Source: Bin87 sp965203195
GTDB lineage: Bacteria; Chloroflexota; Dehalococcoidia; Lucifugimonadales; UBA3495
Assembly (NCBI GenBank): GCA_965203195.1
Contig: OZ241860.1
Coordinates: 3,658,001 to 3,722,000, forward strand
Length of the DNA stretch: 64,000 nucleotides
Direction: 5' to 3'
Shown: piece after piece, positions 51,369-59,384 of the stretch
How positions within the stretch are numbered: the first letter of the stretch is position 1
Layout: every line of letters begins with the position of its first letter
The notes under the pieces: model-generated
Told to the model about the DNA's origin: nothing
Seen by the model: the letters and a program-made list of their open reading frames with translations, nothing else
Database searches by the model: none
Program-made: the position numbers and the translations under genes

Positions 51369-52178
51369 GGCCGTGTTGACATTTTGGTGTTATCATTGCG
51401 GCATGGCAAACTTGGAACTGACATCCTACCAATGGGACAAAATCCTCGCCTTCCTCCGCAGCCGCTCCGACCTCTACGTCGGCTGTGAAACCGATTGCCG
51501 ACGCTTCATCACCGCCGTGCTTTGGATTGCCCGCGCCGGCGCCCCTTGGCGAATGCTGCCTGCGGAATACGGCAAATGGAACTCCATCTACCGACGCTAC
51601 GCCAACTGGCGCGACCGAGGCATCTGGACAGCGCTCCACCAGCGCCTGGCCGATGACCCGGATACTGAATACCTCATCATTGACAGTACCATCGTCCGCG
51701 CCCACCCCGACGCCGCCGGCGCCCCGAAAAAGGGGGCGGTCAAGACGCCCAGGCGTTAGGGCGCAGCCGGGGCGGGTTCAGTACCAAAGTGCACATCGCA
51801 GTGGACGGGCTGGGCAATCCTTTGCGTTTTATCCTGACGGGAGGCCAGGAAAATGACATTACCCAGGCCGAAGCGTTGCTGTCCGGCTACGTCGGCGAGT
51901 ATGTGATTGCGGACAAGGGATACGATGCCCAGTGGCTGCGGGAGTGGATTGCGGAGTTGGGGATGACGCCGGTGATACCGGGGCGTTCCAACCGGAAGGT
52001 AGTGGTGGTGTATGATCCGGACCTGTACGGGGAGCGTCATTTGGTGGAGTGCTTTATTGGCAAGGTGAAGCGCTACCGGCGGGTGTTCACCCGGTTTGAG
52101 AAATTGAGCCGGCGCTACTTGGGGTTTTGGCATTTTGCGGCGGCCCTCATCTGGCTACGCTGAAATGTCAACACGGCC
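51369..52178 (+). mobile_element. IS5-family (IS427-like) element, copy C
   Basis: 810 bases, ends GGCCGTGTTGACATTT/AAATGTCAACACGGCC, TA duplication (51367-51368; 52179-52180) within CTAG. It interrupts the phage protease frame. Confidence 0.95.
51403..52163 (+). CDS. IS427-type transposase, -1 frameshift (copy C)
   Basis: Slippage run A5G5 at 51727-51736 joins the same two frames as in copies A, B and D. IIDSTIVRAH, VIADKGYDA and LVECFIGK carry the DDE residues. A few private substitutions (GYVGEY, MTPVIPGR) separate it from copies A and B. Confidence 0.9.
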
Positions 52179-52189
52179 TAGTATGGCTA

Positions 52190-52944
52190 CGGTGCCGGCG
52201 ATGATAGCTACGGCTATGGCGCCGATGCCGGCGGGGATGGTCACTAGTATGGCTGCTGCGGCGACGGGGACGGAAAGGCGGCAGGCCGCCGCCAGCCCGA
52301 ATGCGGGCGGCGGGGACTACGGGCTGCTGACCGTGGTGGCATCTACGGGGGATGTGGACCGGCATGGGGATGTGATTGCGCCGGAAGGGTGGCGGCTGGA
52401 AGCGTACCGGCGGAATCCGGTGGTGCTGTGGGCGCATGACTACCGGCGTCCGGCCATCGGGCGGGCGGCGGCGGTGTGGCGGGAAGGGGACGCGCTGCTG
52501 GCGCAGGTGGAGTTTGCGCCCACGGAGTTCGCCGGGGAAGTGGCGGCCCTGTACCGACAGGGCTACCAGCAGGGGGTGTCGGTGGGGTTCCGGCCCATCC
52601 GGTTTGAGGAACGGCGGGACGCGCGCAGCGGGGCGTTTCTGGGCATCCGGTTTCTGGAGCAGGAGCTGCTGGAAATCAGCGCGGCGCCGGTGCCGGCCAA
52701 CGGGCGGGCGCTGCGGCGCGGGGCGGCGTGGGCGCCGGCGCCGGCATCCGCATCTGATGGCATTTTTGCGTCTGACAACCGGCGGCGGTTCCTCACCACG
52801 GAGACGCCGGCATCCGTATTTGTATCCGCACCCACGTCCGCAGCCGCTGGCGTTGTCGTGGAAACGGAGGCGGATGTGGCGGCGCCGGCGGGCCTGGGGC
52901 GGGCGGCGTCCATCATCGCCCTGTTGCGGGAACTGCGGGCCTAG
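52190..52944 (+). CDS. HK97-type prohead protease (3' part, may be re-initiated)
   Basis: About 251 residues from ATG 52190. The protease domain begins at GLLTVVASTGDVDRHGD and includes EGWRLEAYRRNPVVLWAHDY with the catalytic His (AHD), FAPTEFAGEVAALYRQGYQQGVSVGF with the catalytic Ser (GVSVGFRP) and LEISAAPVPAN, the U35/HK97 prohead protease pattern. It cleaves capsid scaffold (delta) domains during assembly. The original N-terminal region is cut off by IS5 copy C, but the whole catalytic domain lies downstream and an ATG is available, so activity could persist. Ser/Ala-rich tail after 190. Confidence 0.88.
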
Positions 52945-53100
52945 CGCCGCGGTTCAAGTACGCCGATTTGACGCCTTAAAAAGGGGCAAAGTTGGCGGGA
53001 ACTGCGGGGCCAGCGTTGTAGTTTCCGGCACGGCCGATTGGACGCCTTAAGAATAGGGCAAAGTTGGCGGGAACTGCGGGGCCAGCGCTGCGGTTTCCGG
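52927..53100 (+). repeat. ~70-bp tandem repeat between protease and capsid genes
   Basis: CGGGAACTGCGG recurs at 52927, 52996 and 53068, followed by CAGCG...GTTTCCGG-like and preceded by GACGCCTTAA...GGGCAAAGTTGG in the later two units. The first unit overlaps the end of the protease gene, so this gene's 3' end seeded the duplication. Confidence 0.85.
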
Positions 53101-53195
53101 TATTCCGAGAGCTGTCGGTTCCGGGAGACGCCGGTTGGCGTCATCCGGCACTGGCAAAGCGAAAAGTAAAGTAAAGGAAAGGAGCAGAAAGTCTG

Positions 53196-54536
53196 ATGAC
53201 TCTTTCGACCTGGGAAATGGAAGCGATCAAGAACGAGGTGGCGGAGGCGCGGGAGTTTTACCGCCAGCGTATGGACGCGGACATTCCGCCGATGCAGGAG
53301 GAAATCGGGCGGTTGAGCCGGGCGGTGGGCGAGCTCACGGAGCAGCAGCGCGTGGGGGAGCGGCGGGCCCTGCTGGCGAACTACGGCGGCGGTGGCGGTG
53401 GGGGCGACCGGGCGCGGGTGCCTTTCGGCAAGTACCGGGGGATGGATGCCCTGGATCTGGCGTGCGTGCGCAGCGTGCTGGCGGCGCAGCAGCGGGAGCC
53501 GGGGGAGGCCAATCCCCGGATTCTGGAGGACTGGCAGGCGAACCTGAAGGCGGCGATGGACAGCGCCAGCGCGGGCAGCGGGGAGGAGCTGGTGGCCACC
53601 GGGGAGGCGGCGGCGCTGTGGGCGGACATCAACCTGGATACGCACATCGCCAACCTGTTCACCCGGGTGGATATGCCCACCAATCCTTTTGAGATTCCGC
53701 TGCAACTGGGGAATGTGTCGTGGTATCCGGGGGTGGAGAACACGGCCAGCACGGAGACGGCGCTGACCACGGGGCGGCAGACGATGACGGCGTACGAGCT
53801 GGTGGCGGAGGTGCCCTGGTCGCTGACGCTGGATGAGGATGCGGTCATTGCCATGGCCGGGGAAGTGCGGAGCACGCTGGTGCGGAACGCGGTGGAGGTG
53901 ATTGACGATGTGCTGCTGAATGCGGATACGACCACGACCAACAACATCAACGCCGACGGGGCCACGATCAGCGCGTCCACAGGGGGCAAGGCGCACTGGC
54001 TGGTGGGTTTTGACGGGTTGGCGCATTTGCCGCTGGTGGATAACACGGGGCAGGGGAACAATCATTCCGCTGAGGCCAACGCGGATATGTTCAACGAGGC
54101 GCGGGGGCTGCTGGGGAAGTACGGCGTGCGCCCGTCGGAGCTGGCGTACATTGCCGATGTGGGGACTTACATCAAGTCGCTGGGGATTGATGAGTTTCGG
54201 ACGCTGGACAAGCTGGGGCAGCAGGCGACGCTGCTGAACGGGCAGCTGGCGCAGGTGGACGGGATTCCGGTGATAGTGTCGGAGCAGCTGGCGGCGTCGG
54301 ACGCGGACGGGAAGGTGACGGACGGGGGCAGCGCGAACAACAAGGGTCGGCTGCTGATTGTGAACCGGACGCAGTGGCGGCTGGGGTTTCGCCGGGAGCT
54401 GATGATTGAAACGGCGCGGGACATTCAGAAGCGTCAGAACATCATGGTGGTGAGTATGCGGCTGGCGTTTATGGAACGGACGGGCAGCCGCAGCACGGCG
54501 AAGCATACCGCCATGCAGTACAACATCACGGTGTAA
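53196..54536 (+). CDS. HK97-fold major capsid protein
   Basis: 446 residues. Residues 1-65 are a charged coiled coil (EAIKNEVAEAREFYRQRM; EEIGRLSRAVGELTEQQR) equivalent to the cleavable delta scaffold domain. The rest follows the HK97 order: N-arm, E-loop region with STETALTTGRQTMTAYELVAEVPWSLTLDEDA, a spine helix (VRNAVEVIDDVLLNAD), the P-domain with KYGVRPSELAYIADVGTYIKSL and the C-terminal GFRRELMIETARDIQKRQNIMVVSMRLAFM. It should self-assemble into an icosahedral shell. SD AAAGGAG precedes ATG. Encoded just after its protease, as in tailed phages and gene transfer agents. Confidence 0.92.
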   Translation: MTLSTWEMEAIKNEVAEAREFYRQRMDADIPPMQEEIGRLSRAVGELTEQQRVGERRALLANYGGGGGGGDRARVPFGKYRGMDALDLACVRSVLAAQQREPGEANPRILEDWQANLKAAMDSASAGSGEELVATGEAAALWADINLDTHIANLFTRVDMPTNPFEIPLQLGNVSWYPGVENTASTETALTTGRQTMTAYELVAEVPWSLTLDEDAVIAMAGEVRSTLVRNAVEVIDDVLLNADTTTTNNINADGATISASTGGKAHWLVGFDGLAHLPLVDNTGQGNNHSAEANADMFNEARGLLGKYGVRPSELAYIADVGTYIKSLGIDEFRTLDKLGQQATLLNGQLAQVDGIPVIVSEQLAASDADGKVTDGGSANNKGRLLIVNRTQWRLGFRRELMIETARDIQKRQNIMVVSMRLAFMERTGSRSTAKHTAMQYNITV

Positions 54537-54748
54537 GGAGGCCGGGGAAGCGCGCGGCGGCGCGGGCAGAACCGGGCCGGATTCCGGTGGCGGGGCAGTC
54601 TCGTACGAGGCAACCCCGTACGGGACAGTCCCGTACGGGGCAACCTATGCCGGAGTCCGGCTCCAGTCGGGATAACGGAACGGCGGAGCAGTCGCAGCGC
54701 CGGCGCAACAGAATGTCCGGGGGCCGGGATGGCCGGACGCCCGGGTGA

Positions 54749-55600
54749 ATGAATGACGGAATGGCTCGGGAGATTATGATGGGAAACGCTTATGCGGATT
54801 TGGGGACGCTGAAGTCGGCGTCGGGTTTGAATATGGCCGACGGGACGCATGACGGGGCGTTGCGGCGGCTGCTGGAGACGGCGTCGGGATGGATTGACGG
54901 GCGCTGCGGGCGGCATTTCAGCGCGGTGGCGGCGCAACGGCGGTTTGACGGCAACGGGGGAACGCAGGTGGCCGTGCCTGATCTGGTCAGCGTCGGCCGG
55001 CTGCGGACGCGGGCGCCGGGGGCCGGCTGGCAGGAGTGGCCGGCGGAGAGCTGGCTGCTGTACCCGCTGGACGCGGCGCCGCACACGCGGATTGCGGCGG
55101 CGTACGGCAGCAGGCGGCGGTTTCCGGCGGGGATGGCCACGGTGGAGGTGACCGGGATTTGGGGATACGGCAGCCGGCGGGAGGATACGGGGTTGCAGAT
55201 TGCCGGCGGAACCACTTTTACGGTGGGCGACACGGAGGTCACGCTGTCGCCGGCGGAGGATGCTTTGTCGGGCGGGCATACCATCCGCATTGACGATGAG
55301 GATTTGTATATTGCCGGCGCAACGGTGAACGGGGACGACGATACGGTGGCACTGACGGTGCAACGGGGCGTGAATGGCAGCCGGGCGGCGGCGCACGCGC
55401 CGGGGGCGAGGGTATGGGTGTATCGCTATCCGGCGGCGGTGACGGAGGCGTGCCGGCGGATAGCGGCGGGGTGGTGGCTGGAACGGACGCTGACGCCGTT
55501 TCCGGCGGGGCCGGCGCCTAGTGGCGGGGATGGGGTGGACGCGGGGGCGCGGGCGCTGCTGGAGCCCTTCCGGCGGCGGACGGCGGCGCTGGGGGCGTAG
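54749..55600 (+). CDS. phage head-tail connector-like protein
   Basis: About 283 residues. The N-terminal half (TLKSASGLNMADGTHDGALRRLLETASGWIDGRCGRHF) matches the helical start of gp6/gp15-type head completion proteins, which bind under the portal. The middle is beta-rich (GGTTFTVGDTEVTLSPAED), an insertion domain, and the C-terminal helix block AVTEACRRIAAGWWLERTLTPF is again connector-like. ATG 54749 is taken, but ATG 54776 behind GGGAG is equally plausible. Follows the capsid gene by 212 bases. Confidence 0.7.
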   Translation: MNDGMAREIMMGNAYADLGTLKSASGLNMADGTHDGALRRLLETASGWIDGRCGRHFSAVAAQRRFDGNGGTQVAVPDLVSVGRLRTRAPGAGWQEWPAESWLLYPLDAAPHTRIAAAYGSRRRFPAGMATVEVTGIWGYGSRREDTGLQIAGGTTFTVGDTEVTLSPAEDALSGGHTIRIDDEDLYIAGATVNGDDDTVALTVQRGVNGSRAAAHAPGARVWVYRYPAAVTEACRRIAAGWWLERTLTPFPAGPAPSGGDGVDAGARALLEPFRRRTAALGA

Positions 55601-55653
55601 GCAGCAGGCAACGGGCAGATGGCAGCAGACAGCAGGCAGACGGAGGCGTAAAG

Positions 55654-56082
55654 ATGACGGCGGGATACGGCAGCACGGGGCGGAGCTATGTGGCGGTAGC
55701 GGACGCCGGGGGGACGCTGCGGGATTTGTCGGCCTGGGCGGAAAGCATCGGGCCGCTGGGCCGGGTTCTGGAGGCGCAGGATGTGGCGGGGCTGAACGAC
55801 CGGGCGGCGCGGACGGCGGCCGGGCGGGAGGCGGCGCAGGAGTTCGCGCTGGCGGGACGATGGGATGACACGCCGGTGATTGGGCCGGATGCGACGCTGG
55901 CGGGGATTGTGGGGCGGTCGGCGCTGGTGGAATACGGGCCGGCGGGGAAAGGGGCGGGGCGGCGGCGCATATCGGGACGGTTTGTGTGCCTGTCGTACCG
56001 GGCGCAGAGCCGGGCGGGAGAGCCGGTGCGGTTTGAAGCGGTGTTCCGACAGGACGGGCCGGTGACGCTGGATGCGTGGTGA
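55654..56082 (+). CDS. phage tail-tube/head-completion-like protein
   Basis: 142 residues, SD CGGAGG. N-terminal helical part with LNDRAARTAAGREAAQEFALAGRWDD and a beta-rich end RRRISGRFVCLSYRAQSRAGEPVRFEAVFRQDGPVTLDAW. The last ~45 residues resemble the strand pair of phage tail-tube proteins (RxSGxFV...RFEAxFRQDGPVT). The name is inferred from that block and from gene order; other small virion proteins are possible. Confidence 0.55.
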   Translation: MTAGYGSTGRSYVAVADAGGTLRDLSAWAESIGPLGRVLEAQDVAGLNDRAARTAAGREAAQEFALAGRWDDTPVIGPDATLAGIVGRSALVEYGPAGKGAGRRRISGRFVCLSYRAQSRAGEPVRFEAVFRQDGPVTLDAW

Positions 56083-56112
56083 CGATGGGGATGCCGGGGC
56101 GAGGGCAGGGCG

Positions 56113-56493
56113 CTAGTCGGCCGGCGTTTCCTCCGGGATGATGTACACGCGCCCGACGCCGTCGTGCCGGTGGCGCATCAGCAGGTTGATACGCTCGTTG
56201 AGGTTGAAAATCATTGTTCGGATTTCGGTGACACGCGCGTTGAGGTCGCCGATTTGCCGTTGGACGCTTTCAGCCAGAGCGTCGACTTTGGCTTCCAGAG
56301 TGTCGACTTTGACTTCCAGCCGGCCAACCCGCTCGTTGAGACCAGTGATCTGGCCGTTGAGACCGGTGATCTCGCCATTGAGCCGGCCGACGGCGAAGCT
56401 CAACCGGATGACGGCGACGGTGAGGGCGGCCAGTATCACGGACATAAAGGCCAGGAAACCGTAGAGAATGTAGAACTCGGTAGAGATGCCCAT
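56113..56493 (-). CDS. membrane-anchored coiled-coil protein, copy 1 (phage moron)
   Basis: 126 residues. An N-terminal transmembrane helix (YILYGFLAFMSVILAALTVAVI) is followed by a heptad coiled coil of LNGEITGLNGQITGLNERVGRLEVKV type, continuing to RVTEIRTMIFNLNERINLLM, and a basic end. Opposite in strand to the surrounding virion genes and behind its own SD (GGAGCGC), it fits a moron gene, often involved in superinfection exclusion or host-surface change. The function is not known. Confidence 0.7.
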   Translation of the reverse strand: MGISTEFYILYGFLAFMSVILAALTVAVIRLSFAVGRLNGEITGLNGQITGLNERVGRLEVKVDTLEAKVDALAESVQRQIGDLNARVTEIRTMIFNLNERINLLMRHRHDGVGRVYIIPEETPAD

Positions 56494-56574
56494 CAGCGCG
56501 CTCCTTTGCCAACGTGGTGCGCGGCCTATTGTGCCAGAAACCGGGGGCAAGGGCAATCCAATCCGGCGGCGGCG

Positions 56575-56738
56575 CCAGGGCTATCGCATATGGAGCGATT
56601 CGCTTGATATGGGCTTGGTTTTAGCGATCGCCACGACCGAATTCGTAATTCGGCTACGAATACAGCTGCATTGTGGCTTCTGGAATCCGGTATATCGGTA
56701 AGACGGCCAGAGGAAAAATCCATATGCGATAGCCCTGG
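56575..56738. mobile_element. 164-bp MITE with 20-bp terminal inverted repeats
   Basis: Perfect 20-bp ends CCAGGGCTATCGCATATGGA and its complement, flanked by an 8-bp direct repeat CGGCGGCG on both sides (56567-56574; 56739-56746). The interior is much less GC-rich than the surroundings, codes for nothing, and contains an ATTCGTA/TACGAAT palindrome. A non-autonomous element; no parent transposase with these ends is in the window. Confidence 0.85.
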
Positions 56739-56817
56739 CGGCGGCGCGGAAACGGCGCCTTTCGGGGGGCGGCGGGCGACCTAATCGCCCAATCACAAAT
56801 CACCAATCAGGATTTTG

Positions 56818-56834
56818 ATGTCAACACGCCCTAG
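56818..56834 (+). repeat. solitary IS5 right end
   Basis: ATGTCAACACGCCCTAG matches the IS5 right end plus CTAG at 16 of 17 positions, but no element precedes it. It abuts the stop codon of moron copy 2, the same CTAG position that is empty in copy 1. Confidence 0.65.
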
Positions 56835-57169
56835 TCGGCCGGCGTTTCCTCCGGGACGAGGTACACGCGCCCCAAGTTGTCGTGCCGGTGACGCATCAGC
56901 AGGTTAATACGCTCGTTGATGCTGAAAATCAGCGTTCTGATTTCGGTGACACGCTCATTGAGGTCGCCGATTTGCCGTTGGGTACTTTCAGCCAGAGCTT
57001 CAACTTTGACTTCAAGCCGGCCAACGCGTTCGTTGAGGCTGGTGAGTTGGCCGTTTTGCCGGCCGACGACGAAGCTCAGCCGGATGACGGCGACGGTGAG
57101 GGCGGCCAGTATCACGGACATAAAGGCCAGGAAGCCGTAGAGGATGTAGAACTCGGTAGAGATGCCCAT
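56831..57169 (-). CDS. membrane-anchored coiled-coil protein, copy 2 (phage moron)
   Basis: 112 residues, a tandem duplicate of the 56113-56493 gene. The transmembrane helix is almost unchanged, but the coiled coil is shorter, with a 14-residue deletion in the LNGxITGLN repeats. It ends PEETPAD like copy 1. The duplicated unit extends into flanking AATCACAAATCACCAATCA. Such length variation in the coiled coil may reflect slippage among repeats. Confidence 0.7.
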   Translation of the reverse strand: MGISTEFYILYGFLAFMSVILAALTVAVIRLSFVVGRQNGQLTSLNERVGRLEVKVEALAESTQRQIGDLNERVTEIRTLIFSINERINLLMRHRHDNLGRVYLVPEETPAD

Positions 57170-57299
57170 CAGCGCGCTCCTTTGCCAGCGTGGTGCGCGG
57201 CCTATTGTGCCAGAAACCGGGGGCAAGGGCAATCCGGCGGCTCCGGGGCGGCGGGCGATCCAATCACAAATCACCAATCAAGATATGGAGATGATGCGT

Positions 57300-59339
57300 A
57301 TGACGACCGGAGGGAATGAACGGGGGCTGCGGTGGGAAGTGTGGGTGGACTGGGCCGGCGGCGGCGTTTGGGGCGCGCCGGGGGCAGATATATCGGACGA
57401 CGTGCTGGCGCTGCGTTGGGAATGGGGCCGGCGGGGGCTGCCGGCGCCGGAGTTTGCGTCTCCGGCGACGCTGGAATTGACGCTGCGGAACGGCGAGCAT
57501 CGGTACACGCCCGGCAAGACCGACGGGCCGCTGGGGGCGAATGTGCGGGCGGGACGGGAGGTTTGGCTGCGGGCGGCGTACAAGTATGATGATTTCGCGA
57601 CGCCGGCGGCGGTTAGCCTGAACGGGCGCGTCTCCGCGGACGGCGGCGGGCGCTGGGAGGTGATGGCGGCGCCGGGCAGCGGCTTTGAGGCGCAGGACGG
57701 GGCGGCGCGCGTGGTGGGCGGGGTCCGCCCGCCCGATGGCCTGGCGCTGCTGGATACGGGCGACCCGCGGGCTACTCTGATGGCGCGCTACCGGCGGGGC
57801 AGCAACGGGCTGGGGGGCTTTGCGCTGCGGGCCCGCTCCCCGCGCGACTGTCTGCGGCTGCGTTTTGGCGATACGGCGACTATCCTGGAACGGGTGTCGG
57901 GACAGAACATTACCCGGCTGGCCGACGGGGCGGCGCTGGACGCATTGGCGTGGTACGAACTGGAAATGGTTCAAGAGGATGGCGGTGTCCGGGTATATGC
58001 CACCAAACTGAATGCCGGCGGCGTGGCGCGGCAGGAAATTCTGGTGGCGGAGCCGATTGAAGGGGCGCCGGCGTCGGGGCGGCATGGGCTGTGGAACGGG
58101 TTTCAGAATACCCTGGACCTCTGGGGCGAGTGGCGGGTGGGGCGGAGTCTGTTCGTGGGGCGGATTACGGCGCTGGCGCCGGACTATGACGCCGGGGTGT
58201 GCCGGGTAACGGCGGCCGACGGGATGCATGAGCTGGAGTCGGCGCAGCTACAGCGGGGGCTGGCCGATGAGGAGATGCAGGCCGGGGAGGTGGCGGCGGA
58301 GATACTGGGCTGGGCGGGCCGGTCAACCAACGATTACCGACTGGATGCGGGGCGGACGCTGGTGACCGGCGGGCCGCGGTCAGTGTGGGAGGTGTCGGCG
58401 GCCAACGCCTTGCGGCGTCTGCAACGGGAAGAAAACGGGCTGATTTACGCCGACGGCCTGGGGCGCATCCGTCTGGAGGCCGCATCGAGGCGGGCCGGCA
58501 TCCGCAGTCATCGGAACCCGGCGGCGCTGGCGCGGGTGTCCGTGTCGGACCGGGCTGATGCCGGCATGGCCTATATTGCGGCGGCGCGGCGGGACGACGG
58601 AGCGGCGGGGGTTGAGGATGCGGTGACTTTTCGCTACCGGCGTCTGGCGGACGCGGGACGGCAACAGGTATGGAGTCTCAACGAACCGCTGGAGGTGATG
58701 GCGGGCGAGGATCACTTGCTGCTGGCGGCGGGCGAGGGCTGGGCGGCCATTGCCGGGGTGCAGACGCCGGTGGCCGGCGCCGACTACGCGGCCACGGCGG
58801 ACGCGGCGGGCGAGGGCGCAGACGCCACGGCCAGCGTCAGCGTAACCGTGCTGCCGGAAGGGGAGTCGGGGGTATCGGGGCGGGGGGCGATGCTGCGGGT
58901 GCGGAACACAGGGGCGCGGACGGTTTATGTGCAGAGGCTGCGTCTTTGGGCGGAGCGCTGCTGGCGGTCGCTGGGGACGACGGCGTACCGGGCGACGGCG
59001 TCGCCGCCGGCCTCATCGTCATCGTCGCCGGGCGCGACGGCAGCGGGCGGCGTCCGGGAGCGGGTAGTGCGGTGCTATTTCACGGACAACTATGCGGCGG
59101 CGCAAGGCGCGGCGGGAGCGCGGCTGGCGGAGCGTGGCGTGGCGCGGGCGCAGGCGGAGGTTACGCTGCCGCTGGGGGCGGCTAACCGGCGGGCAGCGGT
59201 GGAGGCGCGCATCAGCGATGTGGCGGCGGTGTCGGCGGCGACGGCGGGCATCAGCGGGGCGTGGCTGCTGGAAGGGATGTCGGTGGCGGTTGACGGCGGG
59301 GGCGAGGGGACGGCGCGGTGGTGGCTGACGGCGGTGTAG
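57300..59339 (+). CDS. phage tail hub/baseplate-like protein
   Basis: About 679 residues from ATG 57300 (ATGs at 57285-57294 are alternatives; GGAG at 57288). N-terminal RWEVWVDWAGGGVWGAPGADISDDVLALRWEWGRR is the distal-tail/hub start seen in siphovirus baseplate proteins, where a DVxSxxxxRG strand is typical. The middle (about 120-300) is beta-sandwich-like, with SNGLGGFALRARSPRDCLRLRFG; ADGMHELESAQLQRGL and TVWEVSAANALRRLQREENGLIYADGLGRIRLE near 310-400 resemble the gp27/GPD hub. A repeated C-terminal region has VTFRYRRLADAGRQQVWSLNEPLEV. Function from pattern and context. Confidence 0.7.
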   Translation: MTTGGNERGLRWEVWVDWAGGGVWGAPGADISDDVLALRWEWGRRGLPAPEFASPATLELTLRNGEHRYTPGKTDGPLGANVRAGREVWLRAAYKYDDFATPAAVSLNGRVSADGGGRWEVMAAPGSGFEAQDGAARVVGGVRPPDGLALLDTGDPRATLMARYRRGSNGLGGFALRARSPRDCLRLRFGDTATILERVSGQNITRLADGAALDALAWYELEMVQEDGGVRVYATKLNAGGVARQEILVAEPIEGAPASGRHGLWNGFQNTLDLWGEWRVGRSLFVGRITALAPDYDAGVCRVTAADGMHELESAQLQRGLADEEMQAGEVAAEILGWAGRSTNDYRLDAGRTLVTGGPRSVWEVSAANALRRLQREENGLIYADGLGRIRLEAASRRAGIRSHRNPAALARVSVSDRADAGMAYIAAARRDDGAAGVEDAVTFRYRRLADAGRQQVWSLNEPLEVMAGEDHLLLAAGEGWAAIAGVQTPVAGADYAATADAAGEGADATASVSVTVLPEGESGVSGRGAMLRVRNTGARTVYVQRLRLWAERCWRSLGTTAYRATASPPASSSSSPGATAAGGVRERVVRCYFTDNYAAAQGAAGARLAERGVARAQAEVTLPLGAANRRAAVEARISDVAAVSAATAGISGAWLLEGMSVAVDGGGEGTARWWLTAV

Positions 59340-59384
59340 GGCGGCCGGCTCTGATGACGACGACAAAGTTCGCCGTTGTATGCC

